Positions 21,730-33,400 of a stretch of 64,000 nucleotides of DNA are shown here, piece by piece. Both the position numbers and the translations under genes were made by a program. The stretch lies in the NCBI RefSeq assembly GCF_026151205.1, contig NC_087079.1:8982635-9046634 (forward strand), in the 5' to 3' direction. Source of the DNA: Bolinopsis microptera (Eukaryota; Ctenophora; Tentaculata; Lobata; Bolinopsidae). Within the stretch, counting starts at the first letter, position 1. Each line of letters begins with the position of its first letter. The notes under the pieces were generated by a model that ran no database searches, was not told the DNA's origin, and saw nothing but the letters and a program-made list of their open reading frames with translations.

Positions 21730-22970
21730 TGTTTAATGCAAAATTTGAACATAAATATTAGTAGCTGTAGTAATGTAAAGTGCTTATTGTTTCAGGAAAA
21801 CCATCTTTATCTCCTCCATTCGCATATAATCTTGATGGCTCTCCTCTTGTGTATGTAGAGTTAGAAAAAGATCTTGGAGTTGATGTTACTCCTAAGCTAA
21901 GTTGGAATAGTCAGTGCGACAGAATTTATACTAAGGCCTGCCAACAACTTGGTATGGTCAGAAGAGATGGCCATATTGTCATTGATCAGAAACGTCGCCG
22001 GGCGCTTTACCTCTCCCTGGTTCGTAGCCAATTCGAAAATTGTTCCATAATCTGGCGCCCTTGTAATAAATCACTTAGTGATAAATTAGAAAGTCTCCAA
22101 AAGAGAGCTATTAAATGGATTCTGTCTGAAGAGGGCCGCAGTTATCCACCTGAGCAATATGTCAAAAAGTGCAAGCTTGTCGACATTCTCCCTTTGTCTC
22201 AAAAGTTTGACTTGAATGATCTTATTTTTTTCCACAAAGTTCTTAACAATTTAATTCCTGTATCGCTGCCTCACTATCTCTCTTTATATCAGGGCACTTC
22301 TCGACTAAGACGTTGCCACCTCGACAGTCTGTCTATTGTGTCATCAATTTTACCTAAGTTAAGTCAGAATTCACACACCACATGTACCTCAAATAGCCCA
22401 CTGGCAAAATCATTTTTCTACAGAACCCATATACTGTGGAATGGACTCCCTTTACAGGTAAGACAGATTGTGTCTACTAGTCTTTTCAAAGCTGAGGTCA
22501 CTAAGCATCTATGGAAATGTTTATTGGATAGTGAAACAACAGTCTAGCCTAGTCTCTTTGCTCCCCATATTATTATTATTTTTGTTTTATTAATTTTTTT
22601 ATCTACCTTCCTATACTTTCAACATCATATCACACTTCACCCGCACACCTTCTCACACATTAATGACCATTTCAGACCTGTATCTAATGTATCTGGAATT
22701 TGACGTATTGAAATTCCAATTTTGACTCTATATCCACAGTTATTCACCATGGATTTGTTTGTTATTAAATAGTTTTTCATAAATTTTTGGATTTAGATTA
22801 ATTCGATGTAATGGGTCCAAGTTACTGCGGACATAGTTCACTATGTGTTTACCGTGTTTGGGTGCCCATCATATTTTACAGATGGGGGCGATATTTTGAA
22901 CGATTCTATTTTATATTCATCTATTGCTGTACTCTGTAAAATTTGAAAAGTATTTAATAAAAAAAGCTAC
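21730..22970 (+). mobile_element. 5'-truncated LINE fragment (jockey-like RT C-terminus)
   Basis: An open frame at about 21780-22547 encodes the thumb and C-terminal region that follows the RT core in jockey/CR1-type LINEs: LGVDVTPKLSWNSQCD, then the KA...LG.VRR, LSLVRSQFENCSIIW and LESLQKRAIKWIL blocks, a run of Leu-rich motifs and THILWNGLPLQVR. The RT catalytic core and endonuclease are absent, so this is a typical 5'-truncated retrotransposed copy. The 3' sequence ends in an A-rich TATTTAATAAAAAAAG tail near 22970. The apparent start is just where the open frame begins. Confidence 0.8.
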
Positions 22971-23331
22971 ACAAAAAGAAATTGAACGATAAAATAGTAC
23001 GATCAAACTGCTCGCGGTGATAAAAATTTTGTTTAAAAATTCCAATTTCCAACCACATCATGATTTCATATTTTGATGTAAACTACAGATATTAATCAAT
23101 TTAAACATAACTGACAGTGATGATTTAATAATGATATAGTATAAACTAATGTAACCAGCTAAATTATTGAAAACAGCAGTATTATAATGTTTAAAAAAGA
23201 AACAAAAAGCAGTAAACTCGACCGAACAAACTTCATAATTTTAACCCCAGCACGCACCGAGAGACAAGGAGAAACCTGGCTGACTAGCAACTTATGTTGA
23301 GATAGTAAATAATAAGTATTAGTTTCATTTC

Positions 23332-26300
23332 TTAGTCGTCTTTCTTGTCAGATGGAGTAACCAGATCCTGATGATAATTTCAATTAGAATTATTCGAGCT
23401 TTGTCATCTAAACCATGTATTATCAGTTCTTTTAAACCTCAGGGCCACAAAAATGGAATATTATTCAATAGACGTAGTTTTAAACCTTGCAGTAAAATAT
23501 GTATTTAGCCTTACACCCAAGACAAAGTGATTAAACAAACCTGAAGTTTCTGATGCTCAGTAAGCAGTCTGTCATACTCCATGGTTAGATTCTCACTCTG
23601 TTTCCTCATAGCCTCAGCGTCTGCCTTGCTCTGTGATGCCTCTGGGAAATAGATACCAGGTTTAAAAGTTGAAGTGATAGTTATTTTAGAGTGGGAAGTT
23701 AGAGTTATAGTGCACTCCCTCGTTATAAGTTTAACATTCATAGCCACGAATAATCTCTAGGTCTATGTAAATTGTATCAGCAAAATACAATCACACGGAA
23801 CACCGTCGGCTCTATGTATGTAATACGAACCATGTACTATACTTACTACTTGTACTTGATTAGGTCTCCTCAATCATTCGAGTGGCCTGCACCAATGAAC
23901 TCCCGTTTGTGACGTATCATCTCCCTCCAAAGTTTTCGGTCACTAGCCATCTCGCTCGCTCCTTCTAGGTCTATGTCAGTGTTTCCTGTAAACGATGCAG
24001 CATCTTCCAGCAAACATTTCCTCCAGTTCTTTCTTGGACGGCCCCTAGATCTTCTCCCATGGGCAGGGGTCCAGTTAAGCAGGTACTTAGGAAGCCTAGT
24101 GTCTGGCATTCTGGTGACATGGCCAAACCAACGCAGGCGGTTTGCTCCTATGTACGTCTCTACTGGATTTATCTTTGCACGCTCCAGCACTTCAGTGTTT
24201 CTAACCCGATCGAGCCATCTTATCCTAAGTATTCTCCTCAAGCAACGCTGATGGAACACCTCAAAGCGATGTAGCTGCTTTTTGGTTGTGTTCCAAACCT
24301 CACTACCATATAACAATATTGTCAAAACCGCTGCCTTATAAATCCTGATCTTTGTATAAGACTGGATGTTGCGGTTTTTCCATATATTACTCAGTTGATT
24401 GAAGGCTCCGGAAGCTTTCTGAATCCTAGCTGACAGCTCACGGTCGATAGTACCGTCGCTGGAAATAATTGTACCTAAGTACGTAAAGTCACTAACTTGC
24501 TGCACTGGCGTGTCTTCAACAGTGATGTTCACTGTGGCTTCTTTCGTGTATGGCCGTTGAGAGGTTGCTTTACCAATGACCATAGCCTCAGTCTTTTTAC
24601 CATTGATTCTAAGACCTCCCTGGGCACCATACATACACAAAAGGTCAGTTGTTTCTTGAAGACCTTCCTCGCTGTTATCCAGTACAGCCATGTCATCTGC
24701 ATAATCTGTATCTAACACAGTGATATCATCAACGAGCGGACTGATAGATCTTTGAAGAACCGCTCCGTGGGACACCACTTTGTTGCTTTCTGTTCTCTCA
24801 GCAGCCACATTGAGGCAGACATTAAAAAGTGGGGGACCCTGAATGTCTCCTTGGCCACTGCCTGAACTTACTTCAAACCATTCTGATAGTTCACCATTGT
24901 GTCTAACAGCACTAACAGTTCCATTAAAAAATGCCTGTATTATTCGAATGTATTTACATGGCAGGCCATAATGACTGAAAGCTTTCCAAATATAATTCCT
25001 GTCGATGGAATCAAAAGCTGCCTTGAAGTCCACAAAATTTACATACAGGGGGAGATTATATTCAATGCAGTTATGTATAATAGTGCGGAGTGAATAAATC
25101 TGATCAATGCATGATCTGTTCTTTCTAAACCCACACTGATTGTCTCGTAGCAGACTTTCTAAACCGTCACTCATGCGTTGTAATATGATGATTTGATACA
25201 GTTTAGATGCTGTAGATCTTAGAGTGATCCCCCTATTATTGGAGCAATGAGAGGTATCACCCTTCTTTGGTACAATTATCACGATGCCTTTCAACCAGTC
25301 GTCAGGCACTGCTTCTGAATTCCAAACTTTAGAGAACAATTTCTCCATCCTATCCACAAGACCACTTGCCCCATACTTTAACTGCTCATTAGAGATTTCG
25401 TCAATCCCAGCACTTTTGTGATTCTTCAATTTTTTGAGACAGTTTAAAATCTCAAGTCTTGTGGGGGGACCATCACCATCACCAAGATAAGGAAAGCATG
25501 GAACCACTTCAAGATGGTCCAGGTCAGACATATCCGCATTCGTGGGAGGAGGGTTTAATAGCTCCGAAAAATGTTCTCCCCATCTATCTCTCTGAGCAGA
25601 GGGATCAGCAATCAACTTCCCGGATTTGTCTCTTACAGCAGTTGATTTTCGATTCTTCTTACCGGACAGTGTTTTTATCCGTTGCCAGACTTCCCTTTGA
25701 CGTCCATGGACAGCAGCTGTTTCCAGATCTGCTGCAACTCTAAGAGCCCAATTCTCGTCGTCTTTCCTGCAGCTCTTTTTGACAAGTTTGTTGGCCCGAG
25801 AATACTCGCTCCTATTGTTGTTGTCATTAGGCGCCATTTGTTTAATCTTACTGCGTTCTGCAATAAGGATTTTTGTCTCCTGAGACAAATGCTGCTGCTT
25901 TCTGCGCCTGGGGCGCTCACCCAGTACCTCCATAGACACTTCTTTAATAGTATCCTTAACTAATGTCCATTCTCCATCAAGATTCTCCTCCATTGGTAGG
26001 CAGCTAAAACGATTTTGAAGAGCAATGCAGTACTCTTCAACCTTGGACTGATCTCTAAGATTCTCAATTGCTGGAGATATCCTACGAGAGGCGTTCATTT
26101 TTTGAACTGCCATAAGTTTGACTCTAAATTGACCCCGAACCAAATAATGATCGGAGCCAATGTCTGCACCCCTGCATGATCTTACGTCAAGTAGAGAGTG
26201 ACTCCACTTGGTAGAAATACAGACATGGTCAATCTGATTTACTGTGCGGCCATCTGGAGACTTCCAACTTCCTTTATGAATATCACGATGCTGGAAAAGC

Positions 26301-29300
26301 GTCCCACCGATTGTCAACTGATGTAATGCACAGAAATCTAATAGTCGAAGGCCGTTGTCATTTGATGAAACGTGAAGGGAATGCTTACCAATCACACCGG
26401 ACCAAGCTGAGTTATCTTGGCCAATGCGAGCATTTAGATCTCCAAGTAAAAACTTCACGTCATGAGCTGGTAGTTCATCAAATGCCCCAGATAGCTGCTG
26501 ATAAAAGTCATCCTTTACCCCGACTGCTGCATCCTCAGTTGGAGCATAAGCTATCACAATCGAAATGTTGATATGTCGACTGTGCAGCCTCGCTGCAAGA
26601 ATACGTTCTGATATCGGACTGTATGAAATCAATGAATTTTTAGTCTTCTTCGAGAGGACTAAACCTACCCCTTGTCGTCTGTACCCATCACTTCTTCCTG
26701 AGTTAATAAAGAGGGACCCATCATCCAAGGTAACCTCGCCAGTGCCGGGTCATGTACTATGTAACATTATATTAGGAGAATAGTAAATACACTTTACACT
26801 TACTCTTCTCAGCTGCCTTTACTAGATCCTTGTACTCCTCCATCTTCTTTACCTCCTCCAACAGGTCCTCCTTACCCTCGGTCATCTGTGATAGTGGGGT
26901 TAACAGGGCAGTTAGTGGGGTTGACAGGGCAGTTAGTGGGGTTAACAGGGCGATTAGTGGGGTTATTGGGGCGGTTAGTGGGGTTAACAGGGCAGTTAGT
27001 GGGGTTAACAGGGCGGTTAGTGGGGTTAACAGGGCGATTAGTGGGGTTAACAGGGCGGTTAGTGGGGTTAACAGGGCAGTTAGTGGGGTTAACAGGGCAG
27101 TTAGTGGGGTTAACAGGGCGGTTAGTGGGGTTAACGGGGCGGTTAGTGGGGTTAACAGGGCAGTTAGTGGGGTTGACAGGGCGGTTAGTGGGGTTATTGG
27201 GGCGGTTAGTGGGGTTATTGGGGCGGTTAGTGGGGTTAACAGGGCGGTTAGTGGGGTTAACAGGGCAGTTAGTGGGGTTGACAGGGCGGTTAGTGGGGTT
27301 GACAGGGCGGTTAGTGGGGTTGACAGGGCGGTTAGTGGGGTTGACAGGGCAGTTAGTGGGGTTAACAGGGCGGTTAGTGGGGTTAACGGGGCGGTTAGTG
27401 GGGTTAACGGGCGGTTAGTGGGGTTAACAGGGCAGTTAGTGGGGTTGGCAGGGCGGTTAGTGGGGTTATTGGGGCGGTTAGTGGGGCTATTGGGGCGGTT
27501 AGTGGGGTTAACAGGGCAGTTAGTGGGGTTAACAGGGCGGTTAGTGGGGTTGACAGGGCGGTTAGTGGGGTTGACAGGGCAGTTAGTGGGGTTAACAGGG
27601 CGGTTAGTGGGGTTAACGGGGCGGTTAGTGGGGGTTAACAGGGCAGTTAGTGGGGTTGGCAGGGCGGTTAGTGGGGTTATTGGGGCGGTTAGTGGGGTTA
27701 TTGGGGCGGTTAGTGGGGTTATTGGGGCGGTTAGTGGGGTTAACAGGGCAGTTAGTGGGGTTAACAGGGCGGTTAGTGGGGTTAACAGGGCAGTTAGTGG
27801 GGTTGACAGGGCAGTTAGTGGGGTTAACAGGGCGGTTAGTGGGGTTGACAGGGTAGTTAGTGGGGTTAACAGGGCGGTTAGTGGGGTTAACAGGGCAGTT
27901 AGTGGGGTTAACAGGGCAGTTAGTGGGGTTAACAGGGCGGTTAGTGGGGTTAACAGGGCGGTTAGTGGGGTTAACGGGGCGGTTAGTGGGGTTAACAGGG
28001 CAGTTAGTGGGGTTATTGGGGCGGTTAGTGGGGTTAACAGGGCAGTTAGTGGGGTTAACAGGGCGGTTAGTGGGGTTAACAGGGCAGTTAGTGGGGTTAT
28101 TGGGGCGGTTAGTGGGGTTAACAGGGCAGTTAGTGGGGTTAACAGGGCAGTTAGTGGGGTTAACAGGGCGGTTAGTGGGGTTAACAGGGCGGTTAGTGGG
28201 GTTAACGGGGCGGTTAGTGGGGTTAACAGGGCGGTTAGTAGGTTCAGTGTCAGTCTTCTCAAATGACATCGTGCTCAAAACACTTGATTGATTTTTTGTA
28301 AATTAATAAATTATGTAAAAAACAGTTGAATCGAAATGCTTGAATTTGTTTGTCAAATATGTATATTATTAGCTGTAGTATTAGTATTGGATATTTAGGC
28401 ATTAAGCACTGCTGACAGGAAAAAGTCTCAAGTTAGGCAATATTATTTGTGTAAATCTATACATCCTTGAGTAAATGTATGTTAAATGTGCGTTTCGTAC
28501 ATGTACATTGTACATATATTATCACCACTGAAGCTGACTGCCTGACGCGGACTTCCAATTATATTATAAGCAGTCATAACATGACAAAATGAATTCTTAA
28601 GATTTGCCAGGTGATATTTTATCATAAGATATGGGAGAAGCGATCTCTGATCCAATCTAATAGTGCTAAAGTATTTACATCCGAAAACTTTCGCCAAAAT
28701 CATCAAAATTCTTGTTCTTGAACAGCGAAAAAAACGCTAAAGTTTAACCCGATAATTTACCTTTTTCAGAGCACTGTTCTCATCAAGAAGAACTTTGTTC
28801 ATGCTTCCAGCATTGACAGCTTGTTTCTGCATGGCTTCATAGTTGGCTTCAAGACGAGCAACTCTGCTCACTCGAGTCAGCATTGTTCTCAGTACTCTGA
28901 CGAATACATGTTATGTTACTGAATTGTTTGTATCTACATAATATTGTGTCAACCAAAGAACAACCGCACGGGTCTAGAGTCTAGAGTCTAGAGTCTAGAG
29001 TCTAGAGTCTAGAGTCTAGAGTCTAGAGTCTAGAGTCTAGAGTCTAGAGTCTAGAGTCTAGAGTCTAGAGTCTAGAGTTTACAGTCAACAGTCTAGAGCC
29101 AACACGGTACATCACGCTATTGTACTACTGACTAATCAAACGCTTGTACACGGTAGTGTTCCAATTTAGTTAATACAAACTACATAATCTCATGTACTTT
29201 AATCTGCTTCATATAATACCCACATGAGAAGGAAGAGAGAGATTCCAGTAATGTAGAAGTTGCGCTGAGCACGGAACAGTTTCATCAGGATGTGTTCCTG

Positions 29301-30086
29301 AGCGGAGGGGCTAGCAGTATTGGTCATGTCAACCTTCTTGTCTTGTCCAGTGTACACGTACATCTCTCTGATAGAATCTGTAGCAGGGTCAAGTGTTAGT
29401 GATGTTTTAAGCTGAGTTTTAAACATATATATTATATCTTTAAATTGAACACGACGACTCGATATAATTTAAAAAACAAAGTGATCGTTTATAGTAGTAG
29501 TTACCTGCAAAAAGGATGACTAGAACTGACAAGAAACACACAAAGATCCAGTTAACATAGGAAGCGATAACCCCGACAACATCGGAGTTGAAAATCCTGT
29601 GCCACCTGTAGGATTGATTTTATATAGTCAGAGATCGGCAAAAATTCTGTAACAGCTGTACAACTAAATGTTTCTTCGAACGTCATGATCGGAATGTTAA
29701 AATAAGAAGTTTATAGTTAATGGCCAAAACGTTAAATAATGCTTCAAAGTCTACGACTTTGAAACAGCATAATACCCCATGATGTCGTTTATTTTTAATT
29801 CTCTTTGCTGTATTGTATATGTACTATTTGTAAAAGTTTCAAATCAAATCATAGGGAAACAAGTTTTGAATTCTAACCTTTATTTACAATAAAATATAAC
29901 AAAGCTTCCGTTTTGACAGTTTTTAAAAGAAACTTTACTGGATATATGAGCACACAGAAGGCCACCAAACAACAACCAATAACGAAAAACAAACCTCTTG
30001 CACGATATCCATGGTATGCTGATGAGCAGTGCTAATGCTATCTCAGCATAGAGAAACCCAGATACCAAGACCCACTGAATACTCAT
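23332..30086 (-). CDS. BCAP31: BAP31-like ER membrane sorting protein, seven exons
   Basis: Exons 30086-29995, 29605-29505, 29377-29224, 28896-28761, 26885-26804, 23641-23541 and 23367-23332 join in frame to 233 residues. The protein begins MSIQWVLVSGFLYAEIALAL, as BAP31 does, and has three membrane segments (about residues 7-24, 44-63 and 102-120). KLFRAQRNFYI precedes TM3. A long cytosolic coiled coil follows, ending in AMRKQSENLTMEYDRLLTEH. The last four residues are KKDD, a KKxx dilysine ER-retrieval signal. BAP31 sorts membrane-protein cargo at the ER exit and in vertebrates is cleaved by caspase-8; I see no AAVD-type cleavage site here. At exon 3, donor CAT|GTGGGT was chosen because it alone keeps the frame with exon 4 and matches the family length. 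Intron 4 carries a minisatellite, intron 5 a LINE, intron 3 a heptamer array. Confidence 0.93.
23841..26750 (-). mobile_element. 5'-truncated RTE-like LINE inserted in BAP31 intron 5
   Basis: A direct repeat CATGTACTAT lies at 23831-23840 and 26751-26760, marking the target duplication. The element is in the same orientation as BAP31. Its 5' end lacks the first part of the endonuclease (it starts near GTGEVTLDDGSLF). Its 3' tail after the stop is very short, as in RTE-type LINEs. The long open frame suggests recent insertion. Confidence 0.9.
23870..26728 (-). CDS. LINE endonuclease/reverse transcriptase, RTE-like
   Basis: This is an uninterrupted 952-codon frame. The N-terminal part is an apurinic-type (EEP) endonuclease: FLLGDLNARIG at about residue 96, NQIDHVCIS, and IGSDHYLV at about residue 190. 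The RT follows with FVDFKAAFDSID (about 563), the SGSGQGDIQGPPLFN block and the catalytic DYADDMAVLD (about 676). The C-terminus has LRWFGHVTRMP and GRRSRGRPRKNW, typical of RTE-like LINEs. Roughly the first 50-70 residues of the endonuclease, including its first catalytic Asn, are missing because the copy is 5'-truncated. The ATG at 26728 is therefore internal to the original protein. The protein would lack a complete nuclease. Confidence 0.9.
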   Translation of the reverse strand: MDDGSLFINSGRSDGYRRQGVGLVLSKKTKNSLISYSPISERILAARLHSRHINISIVIAYAPTEDAAVGVKDDFYQQLSGAFDELPAHDVKFLLGDLNARIGQDNSAWSGVIGKHSLHVSSNDNGLRLLDFCALHQLTIGGTLFQHRDIHKGSWKSPDGRTVNQIDHVCISTKWSHSLLDVRSCRGADIGSDHYLVRGQFRVKLMAVQKMNASRRISPAIENLRDQSKVEEYCIALQNRFSCLPMEENLDGEWTLVKDTIKEVSMEVLGERPRRRKQQHLSQETKILIAERSKIKQMAPNDNNNRSEYSRANKLVKKSCRKDDENWALRVAADLETAAVHGRQREVWQRIKTLSGKKNRKSTAVRDKSGKLIADPSAQRDRWGEHFSELLNPPPTNADMSDLDHLEVVPCFPYLGDGDGPPTRLEILNCLKKLKNHKSAGIDEISNEQLKYGASGLVDRMEKLFSKVWNSEAVPDDWLKGIVIIVPKKGDTSHCSNNRGITLRSTASKLYQIIILQRMSDGLESLLRDNQCGFRKNRSCIDQIYSLRTIIHNCIEYNLPLYVNFVDFKAAFDSIDRNYIWKAFSHYGLPCKYIRIIQAFFNGTVSAVRHNGELSEWFEVSSGSGQGDIQGPPLFNVCLNVAAERTESNKVVSHGAVLQRSISPLVDDITVLDTDYADDMAVLDNSEEGLQETTDLLCMYGAQGGLRINGKKTEAMVIGKATSQRPYTKEATVNITVEDTPVQQVSDFTYLGTIISSDGTIDRELSARIQKASGAFNQLSNIWKNRNIQSYTKIRIYKAAVLTILLYGSEVWNTTKKQLHRFEVFHQRCLRRILRIRWLDRVRNTEVLERAKINPVETYIGANRLRWFGHVTRMPDTRLPKYLLNWTPAHGRRSRGRPRKNWRKCLLEDAASFTGNTDIDLEGASEMASDRKLWREMIRHKREFIGAGHSND
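26893..28235. repeat. 21-bp G-rich minisatellite in BAP31 intron 4
   Basis: More than 60 copies of a unit close to GTTAGTGGGGTTAACAGGGC(G/A) (variant GTTATTGGGGCG). Because 21 is a multiple of 3, long open frames appear on both strands; they are not genes. The array ends about 8 bases from the 3' splice site of BAP31 exon 5. On the transcribed strand each unit contains CCCCACTAAC, a branch-point-like sequence. Confidence 0.95.
28973..29078. repeat. (TCTAGAG)n heptamer array in BAP31 intron 3
   Basis: About 15 perfect tandem copies of TCTAGAG start roughly 75 bases upstream (in transcript sense) of exon 4. The array is almost free of mutation, which suggests recent expansion. Confidence 0.95.
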
Positions 30087-30845
30087 CCTACCTGTCACGT
30101 GGCTAATGGTAAGGATTGAATTATGATAATGCTTTATTGTCAGTAGTATTATTGTGTTCATTTTAAATTACTTAGTGGGTTGTGGGATATCTTTTAGAAA
30201 CTTGGAAGGTTTGTGACACAGGGCTTCTTCGACCTTACTTGTTTCGACCTTACTTGTTTCAAATAGAGTACTAAAGTAAATTGTAGAGTCGAGTATACTA
30301 CTAAAAACATGACAGTTCAAGCCTCAGCTCGATGTTTGATAAAGCTGATGTTAGATGGTCAAGTATCACACAGTGATCAGTATTAAACTATGATTGATGA
30401 ATATGATAATATGCACTAAAGTTTTAGCAGTGGGGAGAAGTTGGTGTTATTCAGATGTTATTCAAATGTTATTCAGATATTATTCAGATGTTATTCAGTG
30501 ATTTAAACCTGGGAACGATGTTATTGGAGGGTAGATCTGATTATTAAACATTATTGATAGTGACAAAATAAATATACTGATAAATTGCAGAAAATTTGTT
30601 GTTCATGATAAGATATTTACAATTCAACAGGGTACATAGTTTAGCTTATTATAACATCAATAAGACGTTACATAAAATGTTCAAACCTAAAATTTGAAAT
30701 AAACGATAAAGTTATTATATTACAACAATAAATGAGTCTCTATCTTCAGTGAAGGATAATTTAGCATTGTAACAATTTAAATATCAATGAAATGGATTAC
30801 TTCCATTGCAAAATTGGATTAACTTTTAACAATCAATAATAGTAA
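30087..30845. other. BAP31 upstream region
   Basis: No gene is seen. It contains four to five copies of a roughly 12-bp motif (GATGTTATTCA) at about 30445-30500 and AT-rich sequence. The BAP31 promoter should lie here, but I cannot point to a defined TATA box or initiator. Confidence 0.35.
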
Positions 30846-30847
30846 TA

Positions 30848-31353
30848 CCTTACAAGACATATTTATAACGTACGAAATGTGGCGGTTTTCCGAAAATTTC
30901 ACCATATTTTCGGACCGCCAAAATTTCGGTCGTCGTAATAGAATCCGTCGCGTTATCTTTTAGCTTATTTCAATGACTGTGCCTTCACTGCTTTATTTTG
31001 TTTCTAAAAAGTAATATCAAGTAAAATAAATAAATAAATTCTGGCATCTTGGGACAAATTATCACCACACCAATGACGAATTGAATGTCAAGCCATACAG
31101 TTTAAATTTGCATTAAAATACATGTATGTGCTAACATGAAAGTCTTACAGTCTTAATACAGACTAAGTTTGAACATGATTTTACCGAATTTCAGAAATTT
31201 CCTTACTGCTTACTGTCACAAAAAATGATGAAAAATACCCTTATTTTCTGTGACGTCCGAAATTTGACGGTTTTTGTTCAATTTCGCCATATTTTCGGAC
31301 CGCCAAAATTTCGGTCGTCGCAAATTAGGCCGCCATAAATATGTCTTGTAAGG
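30848..31353. mobile_element. inverted-repeat element with TA flanks
   Basis: The ends are ACCTTACAAGACATATTTAT and its complement, flanked by TA on both sides (30846-30847 and 31354-31355). A block containing ATATTTTCGGACCGCCAAAA occurs twice in direct orientation inside (about 30903 and 31292). There is no transposase frame. TA flanks suggest Tc1/mariner-type mobilisation, but this is weak evidence. Confidence 0.65.
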
Positions 31354-31400
31354 TATCCAACTTACAAAGACAGTTTAAAACCTACTTCTTCTAATATGAT

Positions 31401-32117
31401 TTATTTGGAGCTATGGGAATCGATATATGTCATTAAATATATCTGATATATTCCAATGAATGAAGAAAATACTCCAGCAACTGACCCTGCAGCAGGATGA
31501 ATCAAACCCAAACTCCCAGCAGGAATACTGCAGTCAACCAATTCCTGGAACATTTGCAACTGCACCTCTAACTTTTGCTGATGAAGTGAGTCTAATTTTG
31601 TATGAACATAGTGATTGGAAACTACCAAGTCTGAGCACGTATCAAGAGAATCCAGTAGAGATATTTCCTTCTCTAGGCAACTACTAATAATCCTTAGCTG
31701 TCTAGCATACAATGCTATTGATCCCATGTAACCTAGCAGCCAAAGCCAACTAGATATTCTAGCCCACTTAGTAGCTGGTGATTTACCTGATTCTGAAGTT
31801 AATACACCAATACGATAGAGTAGTTCAATGTGATCCGAAAGAAGCCAAACACATTTACCAAATCCTGACACAGCCCTACCAATGCCATCTACTTTGTCAG
31901 GATTTTGCAAAGCAACAATTCCTTTATTGAAATAAAAAAGATCACGAGTTGTTCTGGTTATCTTTCGAGTTAAAGTAATCTGTTGCTCTAGTTTGACGAT
32001 TGTGCTACAAACATTAGTCCTGGAGCTGTAGAGAACAAATCGCAAGATATACTGAAGCACACGGAGAACTTTGTCTTGTCCTGCTGTTTGTTGGAGTAGC
32101 TTCACTATAGGGTCCAT
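31401..32117 (-). CDS. PEX11: peroxisomal membrane protein PEX11-like, single exon
   Basis: This 238-residue frame starts at an ATG and has no introns. The N-terminus (DPIVKLLQQTAGQDKVLRVL then QYILRFVLYSS) matches the amphipathic PEX11 region that remodels the peroxisomal membrane. LEQQITLTRKITRTTRDLFYF matches the conserved LE..L...RK..R.G block. A hydrophobic C-terminal segment (about residues 205-230, GLIHPAAGSVAGVFSSFIGI) corresponds to the membrane anchor and Gly-rich end. The length is in the family range (about 230-260). PEX11 drives peroxisome elongation and division. Paralogue (alpha, beta or gamma) not assigned. The lack of introns may be ancestral or reflect retroposition; I see no poly-A tail or target duplication to prove the latter. 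Confidence 0.9.
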   Translation of the reverse strand: MDPIVKLLQQTAGQDKVLRVLQYILRFVLYSSRTNVCSTIVKLEQQITLTRKITRTTRDLFYFNKGIVALQNPDKVDGIGRAVSGFGKCVWLLSDHIELLYRIGVLTSESGKSPATKWARISSWLWLLGYMGSIALYARQLRIISSCLEKEISLLDSLDTCSDLVVSNHYVHTKLDSLHQQKLEVQLQMFQELVDCSIPAGSLGLIHPAAGSVAGVFSSFIGIYQIYLMTYIDSHSSK

Positions 32118-33400
32118 GATTTGGCCCTAAAAAGGGGTTCGGTTTGAACAACAACATTTTGTATCTTTCAGTGAACATGACATAGGAAATCCTATCATTG
32201 AATTAAGCTACAAGTTCCTTTTTAATGAAGCCTAAAAGCCACATTCGATATTGATAAAAATAAATGCTCAAGTGCCTGAGAAACTCAGCCTTGTTCAAAG
32301 GATTCAGAAAAGAATCTTAAACACTTTGTATTTATGAACCGATTGTCCAGGATCATTTTTGGAACAAAAATAGGCTCTTCTTATAAGAATGTTTGTTACA
32401 AAGTGACACATCTGTGAAAGCAATGTTTAAAAGATTGATTCTCACATCCGAATTTTGTAAAACTTATGTCAGTTCAGGCTGTCATATGAACCAAACCTTG
32501 TGGATCCTTTATTATAATGGTACTTTTGAAATCCTTGGGGGCCGTCCACAATCCACATGTTACGTAATCAGCCGAGGGGGAGAGCTTGAGGGGGGGGGGG
32601 GGGTATTTTAACTGATTGCGCTAGTGAAATTTTGACACAATAGCTATTTGTAAAAATGATTACAGAGGGGGAGGGGGAGTTAAAAATTGGCCAAAAAGTG
32701 ATTATGCAATATGTGAACGACACCTTACCTGGGGACCTCAGGCTTTTTAGTTCATAAACATAAAGAAGACATGGAAGAATGACAGGCTAACAATGTGAGA
32801 TCGTTACGCCACTGCCGCCCAGTAACGGAATCATAGTGTGAGTACAATTAGTAAACTTGTTAAATTTATCAACAACAGCTTTTAATTTACAGAAGTACGA
32901 AAGGTCATTCAAACAATATTTAAATACAATTAAATCAAGTGATGCAATTGGAAGAGCACAATCAATTTGAGTGTTGAAATTAGCAGAACACAATAAATAG
33001 GTAACGGAAATGGTCCATTGCTACCAAAATTTTGTTGAACTTCAAATATATACACACAATTTTCAAAACACATCATCTAATCCATCATCGGGGCATGGAT
33101 GAGGTTGTACGAGACTTCTAATAGAGATTAGAGGGGTCTCATGTTTGATGTTAAATTTACCCACTTAAGATAACGAAATTAAATGTTGAAGGATAAGTGA
33201 TATAAACTTTAAACTCTGCAAACCGAATACCGTTAAATTTAACATATATATATCAGCAGTATAGAGTTAAGATAATTAGCAAAAAAGTACGGTAACGCTC
33301 GATTCTTTGTCATACGTTGTATGACCCTCCGCGTACGTGGCTTAATAATCTCTGTGCGCGGCGCTCTTTTCAAGCTTCCTGAAAGTTACACGATTTACAC
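32118..33400. other. intergenic with probable MITE at about 32536-32729
   Basis: GGGGGCCGTCCACA...TTACGTAATC at about 32536 and GATTATGCAATATGTGAACG...ACCTT ending about 32729 are imperfect inverted ends resembling the small element near 19255-19390. A G run of 13 lies inside at about 32590. A TTACGCCACTG fragment occurs at about 32804. No gene is seen. Confidence 0.45.

Noticed and set aside
26772-28291. Very long open frames on both strands encoding LTPLTAL, NPTNRPV, GVNRAVS and GLTGQLV repeats
   Set aside because: They are read-through of the 21-bp minisatellite in three frames on both strands. Only bases 26885-26804 (-) are real coding sequence (BAP31 exon 5).
31401-32117. PEX11 as a processed retrogene
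   Set aside because: It has no introns, but I see neither a poly-A tract nor a target duplication, so this cannot be supported.
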